Positions 45,427 to 55,070 are shown, numbered from the stretch's first letter. The stretch: 64,000 bases of DNA from Fuerstiella sp041398845 (GCA_041398845.1 JAWKTZ010000006.1:1240001-1304000), one strand, 5' to 3'. The notes: generated by a model not told the origin, from the sequence alone. Program-made: numbers and translations.

Positions 45427-46113
45427 ATGAACCGAGTCCTGAAACAACTTCCCTGGCTGATATTACTGCTGTTGCTGGCGGTCGTCGGATGGTCGTGGTT
45501 CGGCGGCGGAATCGTCTTTGACCTGCTTGGCAGCGATACCGACGCAGCAACGCGAGTGGCCACACTGAAGGATTTCTTCCGCAGTTTTGGATCCGCCGCG
45601 CCACTGGTGTATGTGCTGTTCGTTGTGACGGAAGTGGTCGTAGCGCCGATCCCGGGACTCATGCTGTATGCTCCCGGCGGAATCGTGTTCGGATCGTTGT
45701 GGGGCGGCGGATTGTCATTGCTGGGCAACGTGATCGGAGCCGGTCTGGCCTGCGGATTGACAAAGTCTCTGGGGACCCACTGGCTGACGCGATTCTTTGA
45801 ACCACAAAAGCTGGACATTGCTCAACGGCAAATCGAATCGCGTGGCAGCCTGCTGATCTTTCTGCTGAGACTCAACCCATTGACATCGTCGGACATCGTG
45901 TCCTATGCCGCCGGGTTTACTCGACTTCCTGTGTGGAAAGTCATGCTCGCCACCGGCTGCGGCATGGCTCCACTGTGCTTTGCTCAGGCATGGCTGGCCG
46001 AAGGACTAATCACCGCATTTCCCGAACTGATCTATCCACTGGCCATCGCCTGTGGCATTTACGTTGCGGCCGTACTGATCGTGGTTCGCCGAATGATCGC
46101 GGCACCGGCTTGA
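45427..46113 (+). CDS. TVP38/TMEM64 (DedA-like) membrane protein
   Basis: The 228-residue product has five to six transmembrane helices and the VTT/SNARE-associated domain: VEVVVAPIPGLMLYAPGGIVFG-type motif (seen as EVVVAPIPGLMLYAPGG), GNVIGAGLACGLTKSLG, and LRLNPLTSSDIVSYAAGFTR. TVP38/DedA proteins flip lipids such as phosphatidylethanolamine or polyprenyl phosphates and support envelope stability. The ATG at 45427 gives a normal N-terminal helix; the longer frame from 45370 is rejected. Confidence 0.87.
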   Translation: MNRVLKQLPWLILLLLLAVVGWSWFGGGIVFDLLGSDTDAATRVATLKDFFRSFGSAAPLVYVLFVVTEVVVAPIPGLMLYAPGGIVFGSLWGGGLSLLGNVIGAGLACGLTKSLGTHWLTRFFEPQKLDIAQRQIESRGSLLIFLLRLNPLTSSDIVSYAAGFTRLPVWKVMLATGCGMAPLCFAQAWLAEGLITAFPELIYPLAIACGIYVAAVLIVVRRMIAAPA

Positions 46114-46167
46114 GTCCGCAGGTTTTGTCATGGGGTTGTGTTCTGAAAACTCACCGTCGAGCTTCCT

Positions 46168-47409
46168 ATGAAATCACTGATCGCTGTTGTCGTTCTAAGC
46201 TGCTCCACGTTCGCCGCTGCAGACGAACTGACCGTTCCGGCTTCAACGGCCTACCTGAATCCGGATACCGAAGGAGTTCGCATTGCTGTTGACGGCATCA
46301 CGCACTGGAACGATCCGCAAACCAGCATCAACTGGTATGGACGGTTCCCACAGCCGGGTTCGTTACAGGCGACCGTTCAGCTCGCTCTGCCGAATTCCGC
46401 CACTTCAACTCTGACACTGACCGTCGGCGGTCAGACGCAACAGACCACCGTGACCGGCAAGGGCAAAGACACCGTGACCGCCGACTTCGGTCCGTTCCAG
46501 ATCACCGAAGCCGGCTATACATCCTTCCAACTGCGGTCGCTCAACAAACCCGGACAGCCCAACGGCGACGTCACGGCATTGGTTTTGAAGGGCGATGCCG
46601 TCACGAAGGCGCACTTTAATCTGAAACCGCGCCGCAACGCAGCATCCGTGCATCTGTTTTATCCGGTCGCCAAAGAAACTCAGGTAAGCGCCTTCTATTG
46701 CGAAATGACGGGCGTTGAAGACCCGTTGTGGACGTATTACATGGCCTGCGGCTGGCATCGTGGCTATTTCGGAATGCAGGTGAACAGCCCGACCGAACGT
46801 CGCATCATCTTCAGCGTGTGGGACAGCGGTAACGAAGCCGTCGATCGAAAAAACGTCGCCGCCGATAATCGCGTCACACTGGTCGCCAAAGGCGAAGGAG
46901 TCTATTCCGGCGAATTCGGGAACGAAGGCACGGGTGGTCACAGTCACCTGAAATATGGCTGGAAGACCGGTGAGAAACAGAAATTTCTGGTGACTGCAAA
47001 GCCGGTGGACGAAACTCACACCGTCTATTCCGGCTACTACTTCCATCCGGACAGGCAAAGCTGGATGTTGATCTCAAGCTGGAAGGCTCCGAAAGAAGGA
47101 GGCTACATGCGTGGCCTGTACAGCTTCAGCGAAAACTTCATCGGCCGCAACGGGCATGTCGTCCGCAAAGCCCTTTACGGAAATCAGTGGCTGCGCACTG
47201 CGACCGGCGACTGGCAGGAAATCACAACGGCAAGGTTCAGCCATGACCCCACCGGCAAAAGCGACCGCCGGGACCGGTTTATGGGGCTGGAGAACGGCCA
47301 GTTCTTCCTGTCACACGGCGGCTTCGTTGATGGGTTCACGGAATTCGGGTCACCGTTCACTCGACCAGCCACCGGTGATTCTCCGGCAACGATGGGCGTC
47401 CCGAAATAA
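46168..47409 (+). CDS. Exported DUF3472/DUF5077 protein
   Basis: The 413-residue product has a signal peptide (MKSLIAVVVLSCSTFAAADE). The N-terminal part (about 20-150) is a DUF5077-like beta-sandwich (FPQPGSLQATVQLALPNSA), and the C-terminal part is DUF3472: YYMACGWHRGYFGMQVNSP, RRIIFSVWDSGNEAVD and GWKTGEKQKFLVTAKPVDE. Both domains are carbohydrate-binding-like, so the protein probably binds a glycan outside the cell. No enzyme motif is seen. The downstream isomerase gene converges, 16 bases away. Confidence 0.85.
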   Translation: MKSLIAVVVLSCSTFAAADELTVPASTAYLNPDTEGVRIAVDGITHWNDPQTSINWYGRFPQPGSLQATVQLALPNSATSTLTLTVGGQTQQTTVTGKGKDTVTADFGPFQITEAGYTSFQLRSLNKPGQPNGDVTALVLKGDAVTKAHFNLKPRRNAASVHLFYPVAKETQVSAFYCEMTGVEDPLWTYYMACGWHRGYFGMQVNSPTERRIIFSVWDSGNEAVDRKNVAADNRVTLVAKGEGVYSGEFGNEGTGGHSHLKYGWKTGEKQKFLVTAKPVDETHTVYSGYYFHPDRQSWMLISSWKAPKEGGYMRGLYSFSENFIGRNGHVVRKALYGNQWLRTATGDWQEITTARFSHDPTGKSDRRDRFMGLENGQFFLSHGGFVDGFTEFGSPFTRPATGDSPATMGVPK

Positions 47410-47425
47410 GGCAAACACAGCCGTG

Positions 47426-48277
47426 TTATCCCAGAACTCTGTCCCGCAGTTGTTCCAGCAGAGCAACGGCTTTGCCGATGTCAGCTTTCTGTTGCACGGG
47501 GTCTTCGGGAATTTCACGTTCGATGGTCAGAGGCCCGTCGTAGCCAATGTCACGCAGTGTCTGCAGATACGCTTCCATGCCGACATCGCCGTCACCCAGA
47601 GCCACCTCGCGTCCCCAGTCCTGACCGCGACGATCCGCAGCAGCCCAGGTTGCGTCTTTGCAGTGAATGCTGCGAACGTGCTTACCAACTTTCTTCAAGG
47701 CTTCAATGGGTTCACCCGTGCCGTACAGAATCATGTTGGCGGGGTCAAAATTGATGAACAGGTTGTCGCGCGCCACATCATCAATGAAGTGCAGCAGATG
47801 GTCGGCTGTTTCCTGGCCGGTCTCCAGGTGCAGGTTCTGGCCGTTGGCTTTGACGTGATCCAGCAAGTCGCGAGTGGTTGCCAGCAGGTCTTTGTAATTG
47901 GCAGAAGCCGTATCTTCGGGCACAAAACCGATGTGTAGTCCGACCGCGTCAACTCCCAGCATCCTGGCAAAGTCGCTGATCTCTTTCATCTCCTGAACTC
48001 GAGCCGCCCGAGTAGCCTCCGGAACCAGCCCGACGGTGCGCGCCGTGGTTGCGATGTCGGCGTAACTTTCCCCTTCGAAACCGCCAAACACGCAGGTGAT
48101 GGTCACACCCGCATCAGCGCATTTGGCCAGAAAGGCGTCGGCGTTTGCCTGAGTACGAGTATTCTGATGAGGCGAATGAAGTTGGATGGACGGAATGCCC
48201 AGGTCCTTCACGACGTCAAAATTCACACCCAGTCCGGCATCCACAGACGCGAACACACCGATCGGCCATTTGCTCAT
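47426..48277 (-). CDS. Sugar phosphate isomerase/epimerase (TIM barrel)
   Basis: The 283-residue product from the ATG at 48277 (MSKWPIGVFASVDAGLG) is an AP-endonuclease-2-like TIM barrel. Metal-binding residues lie in QLHSPHQN, LHIGFVPED, LHLETGQETADHLL, INFDPANMILYGTG, IHCKDATWA and TIEREIPEDP. It probably isomerises or epimerises a keto sugar or inosose-like compound in the cytoplasm; there is no signal peptide, unlike the one at 30982. The 79-residue extension to 48514 shows no family similarity and is rejected. Confidence 0.87.
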   Translation of the reverse strand: MSKWPIGVFASVDAGLGVNFDVVKDLGIPSIQLHSPHQNTRTQANADAFLAKCADAGVTITCVFGGFEGESYADIATTARTVGLVPEATRAARVQEMKEISDFARMLGVDAVGLHIGFVPEDTASANYKDLLATTRDLLDHVKANGQNLHLETGQETADHLLHFIDDVARDNLFINFDPANMILYGTGEPIEALKKVGKHVRSIHCKDATWAAADRRGQDWGREVALGDGDVGMEAYLQTLRDIGYDGPLTIEREIPEDPVQQKADIGKAVALLEQLRDRVLG

Positions 48278-48729
48278 GAGAACCCTCAGCGACGCTTCAA
48301 AAGTCGAAAACCCTGTCAAACGGCTCGACATCGTTGCGGACAACGCCGGGAAAATCAACCAACCAAAGGAATCCCACGCCCGAAGCGACCGGCCACACTG
48401 CGGCATTGGCAATATCGCGTCGAGCAGATACTGCAGGCAACGCCACAGGAATCCGACGTTGGTTTCCGCAGCGGAACGGCAGGACGGGACGTGGCAGCCT
48501 TGCTGTGTCGTCACGACACGACGGCAACCCTGGCCGAACTTTCTGATGGCTTTGGGCTTTCACATGGCGGTCGTTCAGGCGACCTGGTGAAGCCTGGTGA
48601 AGCAATCTCGAATTGCGATCGAGCAGAACAAACTCACTTGGGAGGCACGTTCGAGAATTTTCGCGTCTGACACCAGCGAAGCTTTCCCCGCCCCGCAGCC
48701 GTCGATTCCTAATTCCCGCCTGCAGAGAC
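48278..48729. other. Intergenic stretch, nothing recognised
   Basis: I see no gene. A 10-base tandem repeat (CCTGGTGAAG at 48583-48602) is the only pattern noted. Confidence 0.35.
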
Positions 48730-49323
48730 TCATTCTGCCAAACGGAACCGCGAACGGCATCTGTCAACCGATGGATAGATGTCAATCAACTCAGGTGTTA
48801 TGAACGGAACGAACTTTCTGAAGTTCTGATCAATGACCCCTGTGTCCCAGAGAATTCCAAACATCAGCTGAAACAAGGAAATGCTCCTGGGGACATTCCT
48901 GTCACCTAACGAGCGAATTCTACTCGCGAACGTCGAGACAGCGTTTTCGACGAAATCCTCGTGTTTCGTCCAGTCTCTTGGGTAGGTTGACGATGCTCTC
49001 AGCAAGTTGAAGGCGTTCTCGCTAAATCGTCGCCAACTCTCGGGAGCGATTTCGCTAGGAATTGACCGGTCACGTTGTAAAGATTGGCAACACTCAGAGA
49101 TTATCTGCGTGAGATCAAAGTCCGGCCACTTGGATGCGGCGACTGGTTCGGCAGCATTTTCGAATAAAAGTATCAGTTGGTCAAGTTGCTCGACTGCTGC
49201 CTTCAGTTGCGCTGCCAGTCGGGTCCGGCGATGGTCTACTTGCTTTGCCTTATAAGAAAGCAAGCAATCGTTTGAAAATTGTGTCTGGGGCGATTGTGTG
49301 TCATTGTTGGCGATCTGGTTCAA
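48730..49323 (-). CDS. Orphan hypothetical protein
   Basis: The 197-residue reading frame is soluble, with amphipathic helices (LAAQLKAAVEQLDQLILLFE, FSENAFNLLRASSTYP) and no recognisable motif. The protein ends SVDRCRSRFRLAE. The region is more AT-rich than its neighbours and otherwise empty, so this could be a transferred gene or an inactive remnant. No start signal stands out. It has no gene within about 450 bases on either side. Confidence 0.45.
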   Translation of the reverse strand: MNQIANNDTQSPQTQFSNDCLLSYKAKQVDHRRTRLAAQLKAAVEQLDQLILLFENAAEPVAASKWPDFDLTQIISECCQSLQRDRSIPSEIAPESWRRFSENAFNLLRASSTYPRDWTKHEDFVENAVSTFASRIRSLGDRNVPRSISLFQLMFGILWDTGVIDQNFRKFVPFITPELIDIYPSVDRCRSRFRLAE

Positions 49324-50028
49324 TGAAATCCAACAGTATTGTCGTACGATTGGCTGCCATGATTGTTTCGAATCTCAGAATGCCTCAGCGTCTTTGAACG
49401 TTCTGTATGTTGATTCCCTACTCTTTACGATTACAGCAAGCAAGTGTACCCGACGACTGCAAGAATTGGCGACAATCAGCGTTCAAGTGAATGCTTGTCA
49501 CAACTGTCTTGAAAATCTCTGTTTGGCACCCAAGAACATTTGCGACGATTCGCTGTTTCGCAAAGAGGATCAGACCGGAACCGTCCTGTGGGCACGCCAG
49601 ACGAGATCGACGCATCGGGCATCTCAACCTGGGACGATACGAGGTTTTTCGGGTCGACGATGAAGGGGATTACAGGAACTTCAACCGCGCAATCCATTTG
49701 AATCCGTGCAATGGACGGTTTGCAGGAGCCGAGAGTTTCCAGGATCGACCGCTTGAAGGATTCAGCGAACCCCGGGTGTGGGCGTGACCTCCACTTTAGC
49801 GGCGGGAACCGATCGATGTGCTGGGTATCGGCCTTGACCCTTTTCCGGTTCCGCTCCCGTTGTTTCCAGTCATGTCAACGACACGATTTTGTCACCAATA
49901 GCGCTTTCGAAACCCCTATCGCGGCCAAATCCCCCCTCCCTCAACTGCGCATTCACTCAACTCGGCGGATCGGGCGTTGATATCTCTCACCCAATGTCCC
50001 CACGCCATCGCCCGCCGGGGCTTCCCGG
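49324..50028. other. Gene-free AT-richer stretch
   Basis: About 700 bases without a convincing gene. The first half (to about 49560) is visibly richer in A and T. The short frames on both strands have no recognisable sequence. This may be the remainder of a degraded or transferred segment. Confidence 0.4.
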
Positions 50029-51336
50029 CTACAGGGACCAGCCGGCACGGTATTGTTTGGTGATGTAGGCGTCGGCGGCCGCGCAGTTGGTGGCTTTCAG
50101 GTTGGCGGCGTCCCAGTCCAGAGCACATCCGGTGCGGTAGGCAACATTGCCAAGCAACACCGTTTCGGTCAGGGCTCCTGAATAGTCAAAGTTGCAGGTG
50201 GTTGCAGAACCATCCTTGCAGGCTTTGATCCATTCCTGATGGTGGCCGATCGAATTAGGGATGGATTCTTCCGGTGGCTTGAAGTCTTTGAATTTGTCGG
50301 ACGGAAACAGTCGGTACTTGCCGTAGTCGGCGAATAGTTTGCCTTCCGTTCCGATGAACATCACGCCATTGGCGGGAACTCGTTCGCCGCCCACTTCTTT
50401 GGGAATCCGATCGCCGTCGTGCCATGTGAGGTTGCAGGCCACCAGGTCTTCCCGAGCAGGGAATTTGTAGCGAACTGTGAGACCCGTCGGAGCCATCTGT
50501 TCGTGAGGTGTGGCTCCTTCGGCTTCGCAGTGAGTGGGATGGCGCAGTTTGAGTGCCCAGAATGGCAGGTCCATATAGTGGCACGCCATGTCGCCCAGCG
50601 TTCCCTGACCAAAATCCCAGAAGCGACGCCATTGAGCCGGATGGTAGCGACCGGCCACGAAGGGACGTTCCGGAGCTGGTCCCAGCCACAGGTCCCAGTT
50701 CAGGAAATCCGGTGGAGCTTCTTCCATGCCCGTCAATTCGGTGATACCCCAGCCTTTGCCCACCCAGACGTGGACATCAGTCACATCGCCGATGGCTCCG
50801 CTTTGAACAATTTCCACCACGCGGCGATAGTTGTTGCCGGCGTGAATCTGAGTTCCCAATTGAGTCGCCACACCTTTGGCGGCCGCCGCTTCGGCGATCA
50901 GGCGAGCTTCCTGGACGGTATGAGTCAGCGGTTTTTCGCAGTACACATGCTTGCCCGCTTTAATGGCTCGCATGGTTGCCGGTGCATGATGATGGTCGGT
51001 GGTGGCCACTGTGACGGCGTCGATTTTGTCGCCTTCCTGATCGAGCATTTCGCGATAGTCGGCGTATTGACGAGGCTCCAGTGATTTCTTTTCGATCAGC
51101 ATTTTGGCCGACCGTTCCAGATAACGAGCATCCACATCGCACAGGGCCACGATGTTTTCTGACATCACTCCGTCGACGTCGGCGGCGGCTCGATTGGCCG
51201 TTCCAATGCAGGCGATGTTCAGTTTCTCGAGCGGGTTCCGACTTTCGTCGGCAGGCACATGGCTGGCGTACAGGCCAGTGGCGATCGCCGCAGCGGACGA
51301 CGTTTGCAGAAAGGATCGACGCGATTGACTGGTCAT
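50029..51336 (-). CDS. Tat-exported Gfo/Idh/MocA oxidoreductase
   Basis: The 435-residue product starts with a twin-arginine signal (SRRSFLQTSSAAAIATGL). A Rossmann domain follows (LNIACIGTANRAAADVDGV), then AVTVATTDHHHAPATMRAIK and the EKPLTHTVQEAR motif (Lys-Pro) typical of Gfo/Idh/MocA. The C-terminal domain includes WDFGQGTLGDMACHYMDLPF, with the catalytic-type Asp-x3-His. It probably oxidises or reduces a sugar or inositol derivative with NAD(P), or acts in a redox-neutral glycoside cleavage, in the periplasm. Planctomycetes have many of these. The substrate is unknown. Confidence 0.87.
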   Translation of the reverse strand: MTSQSRRSFLQTSSAAAIATGLYASHVPADESRNPLEKLNIACIGTANRAAADVDGVMSENIVALCDVDARYLERSAKMLIEKKSLEPRQYADYREMLDQEGDKIDAVTVATTDHHHAPATMRAIKAGKHVYCEKPLTHTVQEARLIAEAAAAKGVATQLGTQIHAGNNYRRVVEIVQSGAIGDVTDVHVWVGKGWGITELTGMEEAPPDFLNWDLWLGPAPERPFVAGRYHPAQWRRFWDFGQGTLGDMACHYMDLPFWALKLRHPTHCEAEGATPHEQMAPTGLTVRYKFPAREDLVACNLTWHDGDRIPKEVGGERVPANGVMFIGTEGKLFADYGKYRLFPSDKFKDFKPPEESIPNSIGHHQEWIKACKDGSATTCNFDYSGALTETVLLGNVAYRTGCALDWDAANLKATNCAAADAYITKQYRAGWSL

Positions 51337-51749
51337 GCTGGGAACTCCGGACAGCGGCACCGGCGCAGTGATTTCGAACGGGAACGTTCGGAAGGCGGGA
51401 TGGTGCGAGGTTTATGAAAGGTGGGACGCGAAGCCTTCAGAATACGCGAAGACAGCCCGCCAGAACAATGAAAAGCCCCAAAACCTGCGAAAAACCTGGA
51501 GTGCAGACAGTTACCGGGAATTCAGGAAATACAGCGTCTTTCCGTCCGAACCCCAATCGTGGCCCGAATTATTGCGGTCTGTTGGCTGTCCAGGCAGCGG
51601 CGACGGTGACATCACAGCAGATCCGAATCACTTTGAGCATTCACTGCGGCGAATTCCCTGGTCCCATTTGCCCGGATGCCAATAAAGCAGATGGCCATTG
51701 TTTCCCGGAACGGTCGCACAAAAACGATCTCGCGACTATTGTATTACCC
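51337..51749. other. Intergenic divergent stretch, nothing recognised
   Basis: The stretch holds the promoters of the oxidoreductase (minus) and the SGNH protein (plus). The plus-strand frame is open back to 51414 but the extra 112 codons have no domain. No repeat is seen. Confidence 0.35.
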
Positions 51750-53420
51750 ATGAACCGAATCTTCTCATACTGCCTGACCCTGTTGTTTCTGTGTGCTTTC
51801 TGTGTGTCGGCCATGGCCGACGACGACCAGCGCATTCGCATCGTGCTGGCCGGAGATTCCACCGTGACCGACCATGCGGGTTGGGGCGCTGGTTTTGCCG
51901 ACGTTCTGAACAACTCGGCGGAATGTGTCAATCTGGCCAGAAGCGGTCGCAGTTCGCGCAGTTACCGCGCCGAACGTTGGTGGCAGAAGTGCATGGATGC
52001 GAAGCCGGACTATCTGTTGATTCAGTTCGGTCACAACGATCAACCGGGCAAGGGCCCTGAACGTGAATCGCAGGCCGATGGTGACTTTCGTGATCACCTG
52101 CGGCAATTTGTCGACGAAGCTCGAGCAATCGGCGCCACCCCGATCCTGGTCACTCCGCTCACACGTCGACGCTGGTCCGACCAACAACGCATTGAGCCGA
52201 CGCTGGCTGAGTACGCCACGGCCACGACATTCGTCGCCGAAGAAAAGAACGTGCCGCTGCTGGATCTGCACCGGCTGAGTATCGAACAGTGCAATGCGAT
52301 CGGACCGGAAGCGTTTCGCGCGTTTGAACCGATGACCGAAAAGGGCGCGGACCATACTCATTTGAATCCGGAAGGGAGCAGGGCGGTTGGTCGGATTGTC
52401 GCGAAGCAACTCGCACGAATCGTTCCGGATCTGCAAGCCGTGATGAATGCCAGCGCGCTGGAAGCTCCCGCGCCGCGACCACCGACTCTCAAGCATTCGT
52501 CCGGCAACCTGCAACTGACGGAAACGGATGCCACAATCGCGATCGGCACCGGTGACCGGACAATCGTCGTGTACAACAAGCAGTCGCCGCCCGTTCCTGC
52601 CGGCATCGACGCCATCTATCAGCGCAGCGGATTTCTGCACCCGGTGACGTCTCCGAATGGCAAGGTCGTGACGACAACGTTTCCCTACGATCACCCGCAC
52701 CAACACGGAATTTTTTCCGCGTGGGTCAGAACACAATGGAACGAACGAAACATCGATTTCTGGAATCTCGCGGGCAGCACAGGTCGAGTCGTTCACCAGC
52801 GCGTCGTTTCCACCTTCAGCGACGACGCGACCATCGGATTCGAAGTCGATCTGGTGCATCGCGCCACTCAGGAACCGGTCGTCGACATTCTTCGAGAACG
52901 CTGGAAAGTGGACGTGAAACCCACGGATGGAACGTTTCATTGTTTCGACCTCGAAACCTTTCAAACCGCACTCACCGACATGCCGCTGACGGTTCAGAAA
53001 TATCATTACGGTGGAATGGCGCTGCGAGGTCCGACGCGCTGGTTGCAGGGTGAGGTGAAGGAAATAAACCCCGGGAAACCGGAAGCTCGCGAGCCAGGTG
53101 AGTTCATCAATGATTTGGGGTCTGACCGCAAGCAGGGAAATCACGAGAAAGCTCGCTGGGTGGCTCTCAGCGGATTGCAGGACGGCAGGCCGGTCACCAT
53201 CACGGTGCTGTGCCACGCCGACAATTTTCGAGCCCCCCAATCGGCTCGACTGCATCCCACAAAACCGTACTTCTGCTTTTCGCCCTGCGTCGACGACGAC
53301 TTCGTGATCGACAAACAACACCCGCTGCATGGTCGATACCGGTATCTGGTTACAGACGACGCGCCCAACGCGGAATGGCTGAATGAGCAATGGAAGTCAT
53401 GGTGCGGCGTGTCGCAGTGA
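51750..53420 (+). CDS. Exported SGNH hydrolase fused to DUF6807 (PmoA-like) domain
   Basis: The 556-residue product has a signal peptide (SYCLTLLFLCAFCVSAMA) and two enzymes' worth of sequence. Residues about 28-235 are an SGNH/GDSL acetylesterase of the rhamnogalacturonan-acetylesterase type: IVLAGDSTVTD with the catalytic Ser37, IQFGHNDQPG at about 91-100, and the last block DHTHLNPEGSRAVG with Asp and His. Residues about 265-556 are DUF6807 (PmoA-like): HPVTSPNGKVVTTTFPYDHP, HQHGIFSAWVRTQW and RYRYLVTDDAP. The first part should remove acetyl groups from pectin-like glycans; the second is of unknown activity. The FAD-methyltransferase fusion gene follows 24 bases downstream on the same strand. 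Confidence 0.88.
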   Translation: MNRIFSYCLTLLFLCAFCVSAMADDDQRIRIVLAGDSTVTDHAGWGAGFADVLNNSAECVNLARSGRSSRSYRAERWWQKCMDAKPDYLLIQFGHNDQPGKGPERESQADGDFRDHLRQFVDEARAIGATPILVTPLTRRRWSDQQRIEPTLAEYATATTFVAEEKNVPLLDLHRLSIEQCNAIGPEAFRAFEPMTEKGADHTHLNPEGSRAVGRIVAKQLARIVPDLQAVMNASALEAPAPRPPTLKHSSGNLQLTETDATIAIGTGDRTIVVYNKQSPPVPAGIDAIYQRSGFLHPVTSPNGKVVTTTFPYDHPHQHGIFSAWVRTQWNERNIDFWNLAGSTGRVVHQRVVSTFSDDATIGFEVDLVHRATQEPVVDILRERWKVDVKPTDGTFHCFDLETFQTALTDMPLTVQKYHYGGMALRGPTRWLQGEVKEINPGKPEAREPGEFINDLGSDRKQGNHEKARWVALSGLQDGRPVTITVLCHADNFRAPQSARLHPTKPYFCFSPCVDDDFVIDKQHPLHGRYRYLVTDDAPNAEWLNEQWKSWCGVSQ

Positions 53421-53444
53421 GCTCAAACCAGCGACGATCGTAAT

Positions 53445-55070
53445 ATGCCGTCACAAGTTTCCTCATTGATTGTCGGCCAGGGCCTCGCCGGTTCGGCGCT
53501 GGCATGGACTCTGCATTGGGCAGGGCAGGGCGTCACGATCGTCGACCGCAGCGAAGAAAACTCGGCATCGCGCGTGGCCGCCGGGCTGGTAACGCCGGTC
53601 ACCGGCAAGCGCCTTGTTCGTTCATCCGATTACGACGCCGACTGGGCCGCCGCCGTCGCGTTTTATCGGCGAGTCGAATCGGAAACAGGTTTGACGCTGT
53701 TCGAAGAACGGCCGATGCTGCGACTGTTTGCAGATGCTGCGACTCGATCGGCGTTTGTAGAACGGAGCGATGCGGTGGCCGTTCGAGAAGTCGAATTGTG
53801 GGAAGGTTACCTGCAAAGCAATGGTCGCCGGCAACAAGGCATCGTGATGCGGCCAGCGGGCCGTCTGAATGTGCTCGCCTACCTTGCCGCGACACGCTTG
53901 TTCTTCGAAACGCTGGGAGCCTACCGGCAGACCGATCTGAATCTCCGCCGCGATGTTCAGGTCGCGGCTGAATCGATTTCCGTGCCACGGCTCAATCTCA
54001 CAGCACATCAAATGATTCTGTGTCAGGGATCGACCACCAGCGACTTGTTTCCCGGAGTTCCCAACAATCCTGCGCGAGGAGACATTCTGACCGTGCGCCT
54101 TCCCGATTATGTCCGTCGAGAAGTTGTCCATCGAAGTGTCTGGATTGCTCCGAACCCCGACGGAACACAAACAGTCGGCGCGACCTACGACTGGAAGTCG
54201 CCGGTTGCAGAGCCCAAAGACTCCGGTCGTCAGGAAGTGTTGGATAAACTTCACCGCATGGTGGACGGAGATATTGTGATCGACCATCACCGTGCCGGTG
54301 TCCGACCATCGATGAAAGATTACGAAGCGGTACTTGGTCGGCATCCCGCACAAACGAACGTCTTCGTATTTAACGGTCTTGGCTCAAAAGGCACCCTCAA
54401 AGCACCTCGACTGGCAGCCGAACTGCAGCAATGGATGGTCGATGACGTACCGATTCCAGCAAGGCGAAACTATGAACGGCTGAAAGTTCGACAACCGGAG
54501 AACCAGCGCGCCCGCCCCTTGACTCAACAGGCTCAGGACGCCGTGGCGTCGGTGCTGCAACCGGGCGACACGGTTGTGGACGCGACCGTCGGCAACGGGT
54601 TTGATACGTGCTTTCTGAGTCGCTCCGTGGGTCCTGCGGGTCACGTTTTTGGTTTTGATATCCAGCAAACGGCCCTCGACGCGACACACAGACGTCTTCA
54701 CGCCGAAGACCTTCACAACGTCACGTTGCTGCATCAGGGCCATGAAACCCTGAGAGACACACTGGCAGGAACCAGTCTGTCTGCCGTCATGTTCAACCTG
54801 GGTTTTCTGCCTCGCAGCGATCATCACGTGACGACACAGCCAGCGACGTCAGTGTTAGCGATCGAAGCGGCGATTGGGCTGCTGAAGCCCGGTGGCGTGC
54901 TGACCGTGGTTGCGTATCGAGGTCACTCGGGAGGCCCGGAAGAATTTGACGCCGTCGAACAGTGTTTGCAGACATACGCCGACCGCCACCAGTTGCAGCG
55001 AATTGACAGCAGTCCCGCCAAACCAACAGCGCCGGTGCTGTTTGTGCTCAGGCGAATTCCGGATTGTTAG
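53445..55070 (+). CDS. FAD oxidoreductase (DAO) fused to MnmM/YtqB-like methyltransferase; MnmC-like tRNA modification candidate
   Basis: The 541-residue product joins two domains. Residues 1 to about 345 are a DAO-type flavoenzyme: dinucleotide-binding GQGLAGSALAW at 11-21, IVDRSEENSASRVAAGLVTP, and RPSMKDYEAVLGRHP near the end. Residues from about 355 are a class I methyltransferase of the YtqB/MnmM family: PLTQQAQ, VVDATVGNGFDTCFLSRSVG (motif I, Asp379), FNLGFLPRSDH and VVAYRGHSGGPEEFDAVEQC. MnmM methylates 5-aminomethyluridine in the tRNA wobble position; MnmC of enteric bacteria has an oxidoreductase and an unrelated methyltransferase in the opposite order. The fusion therefore suggests a two-step MnmC-like enzyme, but the DAO part could act on another amine. 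It is cytoplasmic. A large hairpin follows the stop. Confidence 0.85.
   Translation: MPSQVSSLIVGQGLAGSALAWTLHWAGQGVTIVDRSEENSASRVAAGLVTPVTGKRLVRSSDYDADWAAAVAFYRRVESETGLTLFEERPMLRLFADAATRSAFVERSDAVAVREVELWEGYLQSNGRRQQGIVMRPAGRLNVLAYLAATRLFFETLGAYRQTDLNLRRDVQVAAESISVPRLNLTAHQMILCQGSTTSDLFPGVPNNPARGDILTVRLPDYVRREVVHRSVWIAPNPDGTQTVGATYDWKSPVAEPKDSGRQEVLDKLHRMVDGDIVIDHHRAGVRPSMKDYEAVLGRHPAQTNVFVFNGLGSKGTLKAPRLAAELQQWMVDDVPIPARRNYERLKVRQPENQRARPLTQQAQDAVASVLQPGDTVVDATVGNGFDTCFLSRSVGPAGHVFGFDIQQTALDATHRRLHAEDLHNVTLLHQGHETLRDTLAGTSLSAVMFNLGFLPRSDHHVTTQPATSVLAIEAAIGLLKPGGVLTVVAYRGHSGGPEEFDAVEQCLQTYADRHQLQRIDSSPAKPTAPVLFVLRRIPDC

Noticed and set aside
51765..53390. 541-codon minus-strand frame opposite the SGNH-DUF6807 gene
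   Set aside because: It has no motifs and mirrors a gene with full SGNH and DUF6807 signatures.
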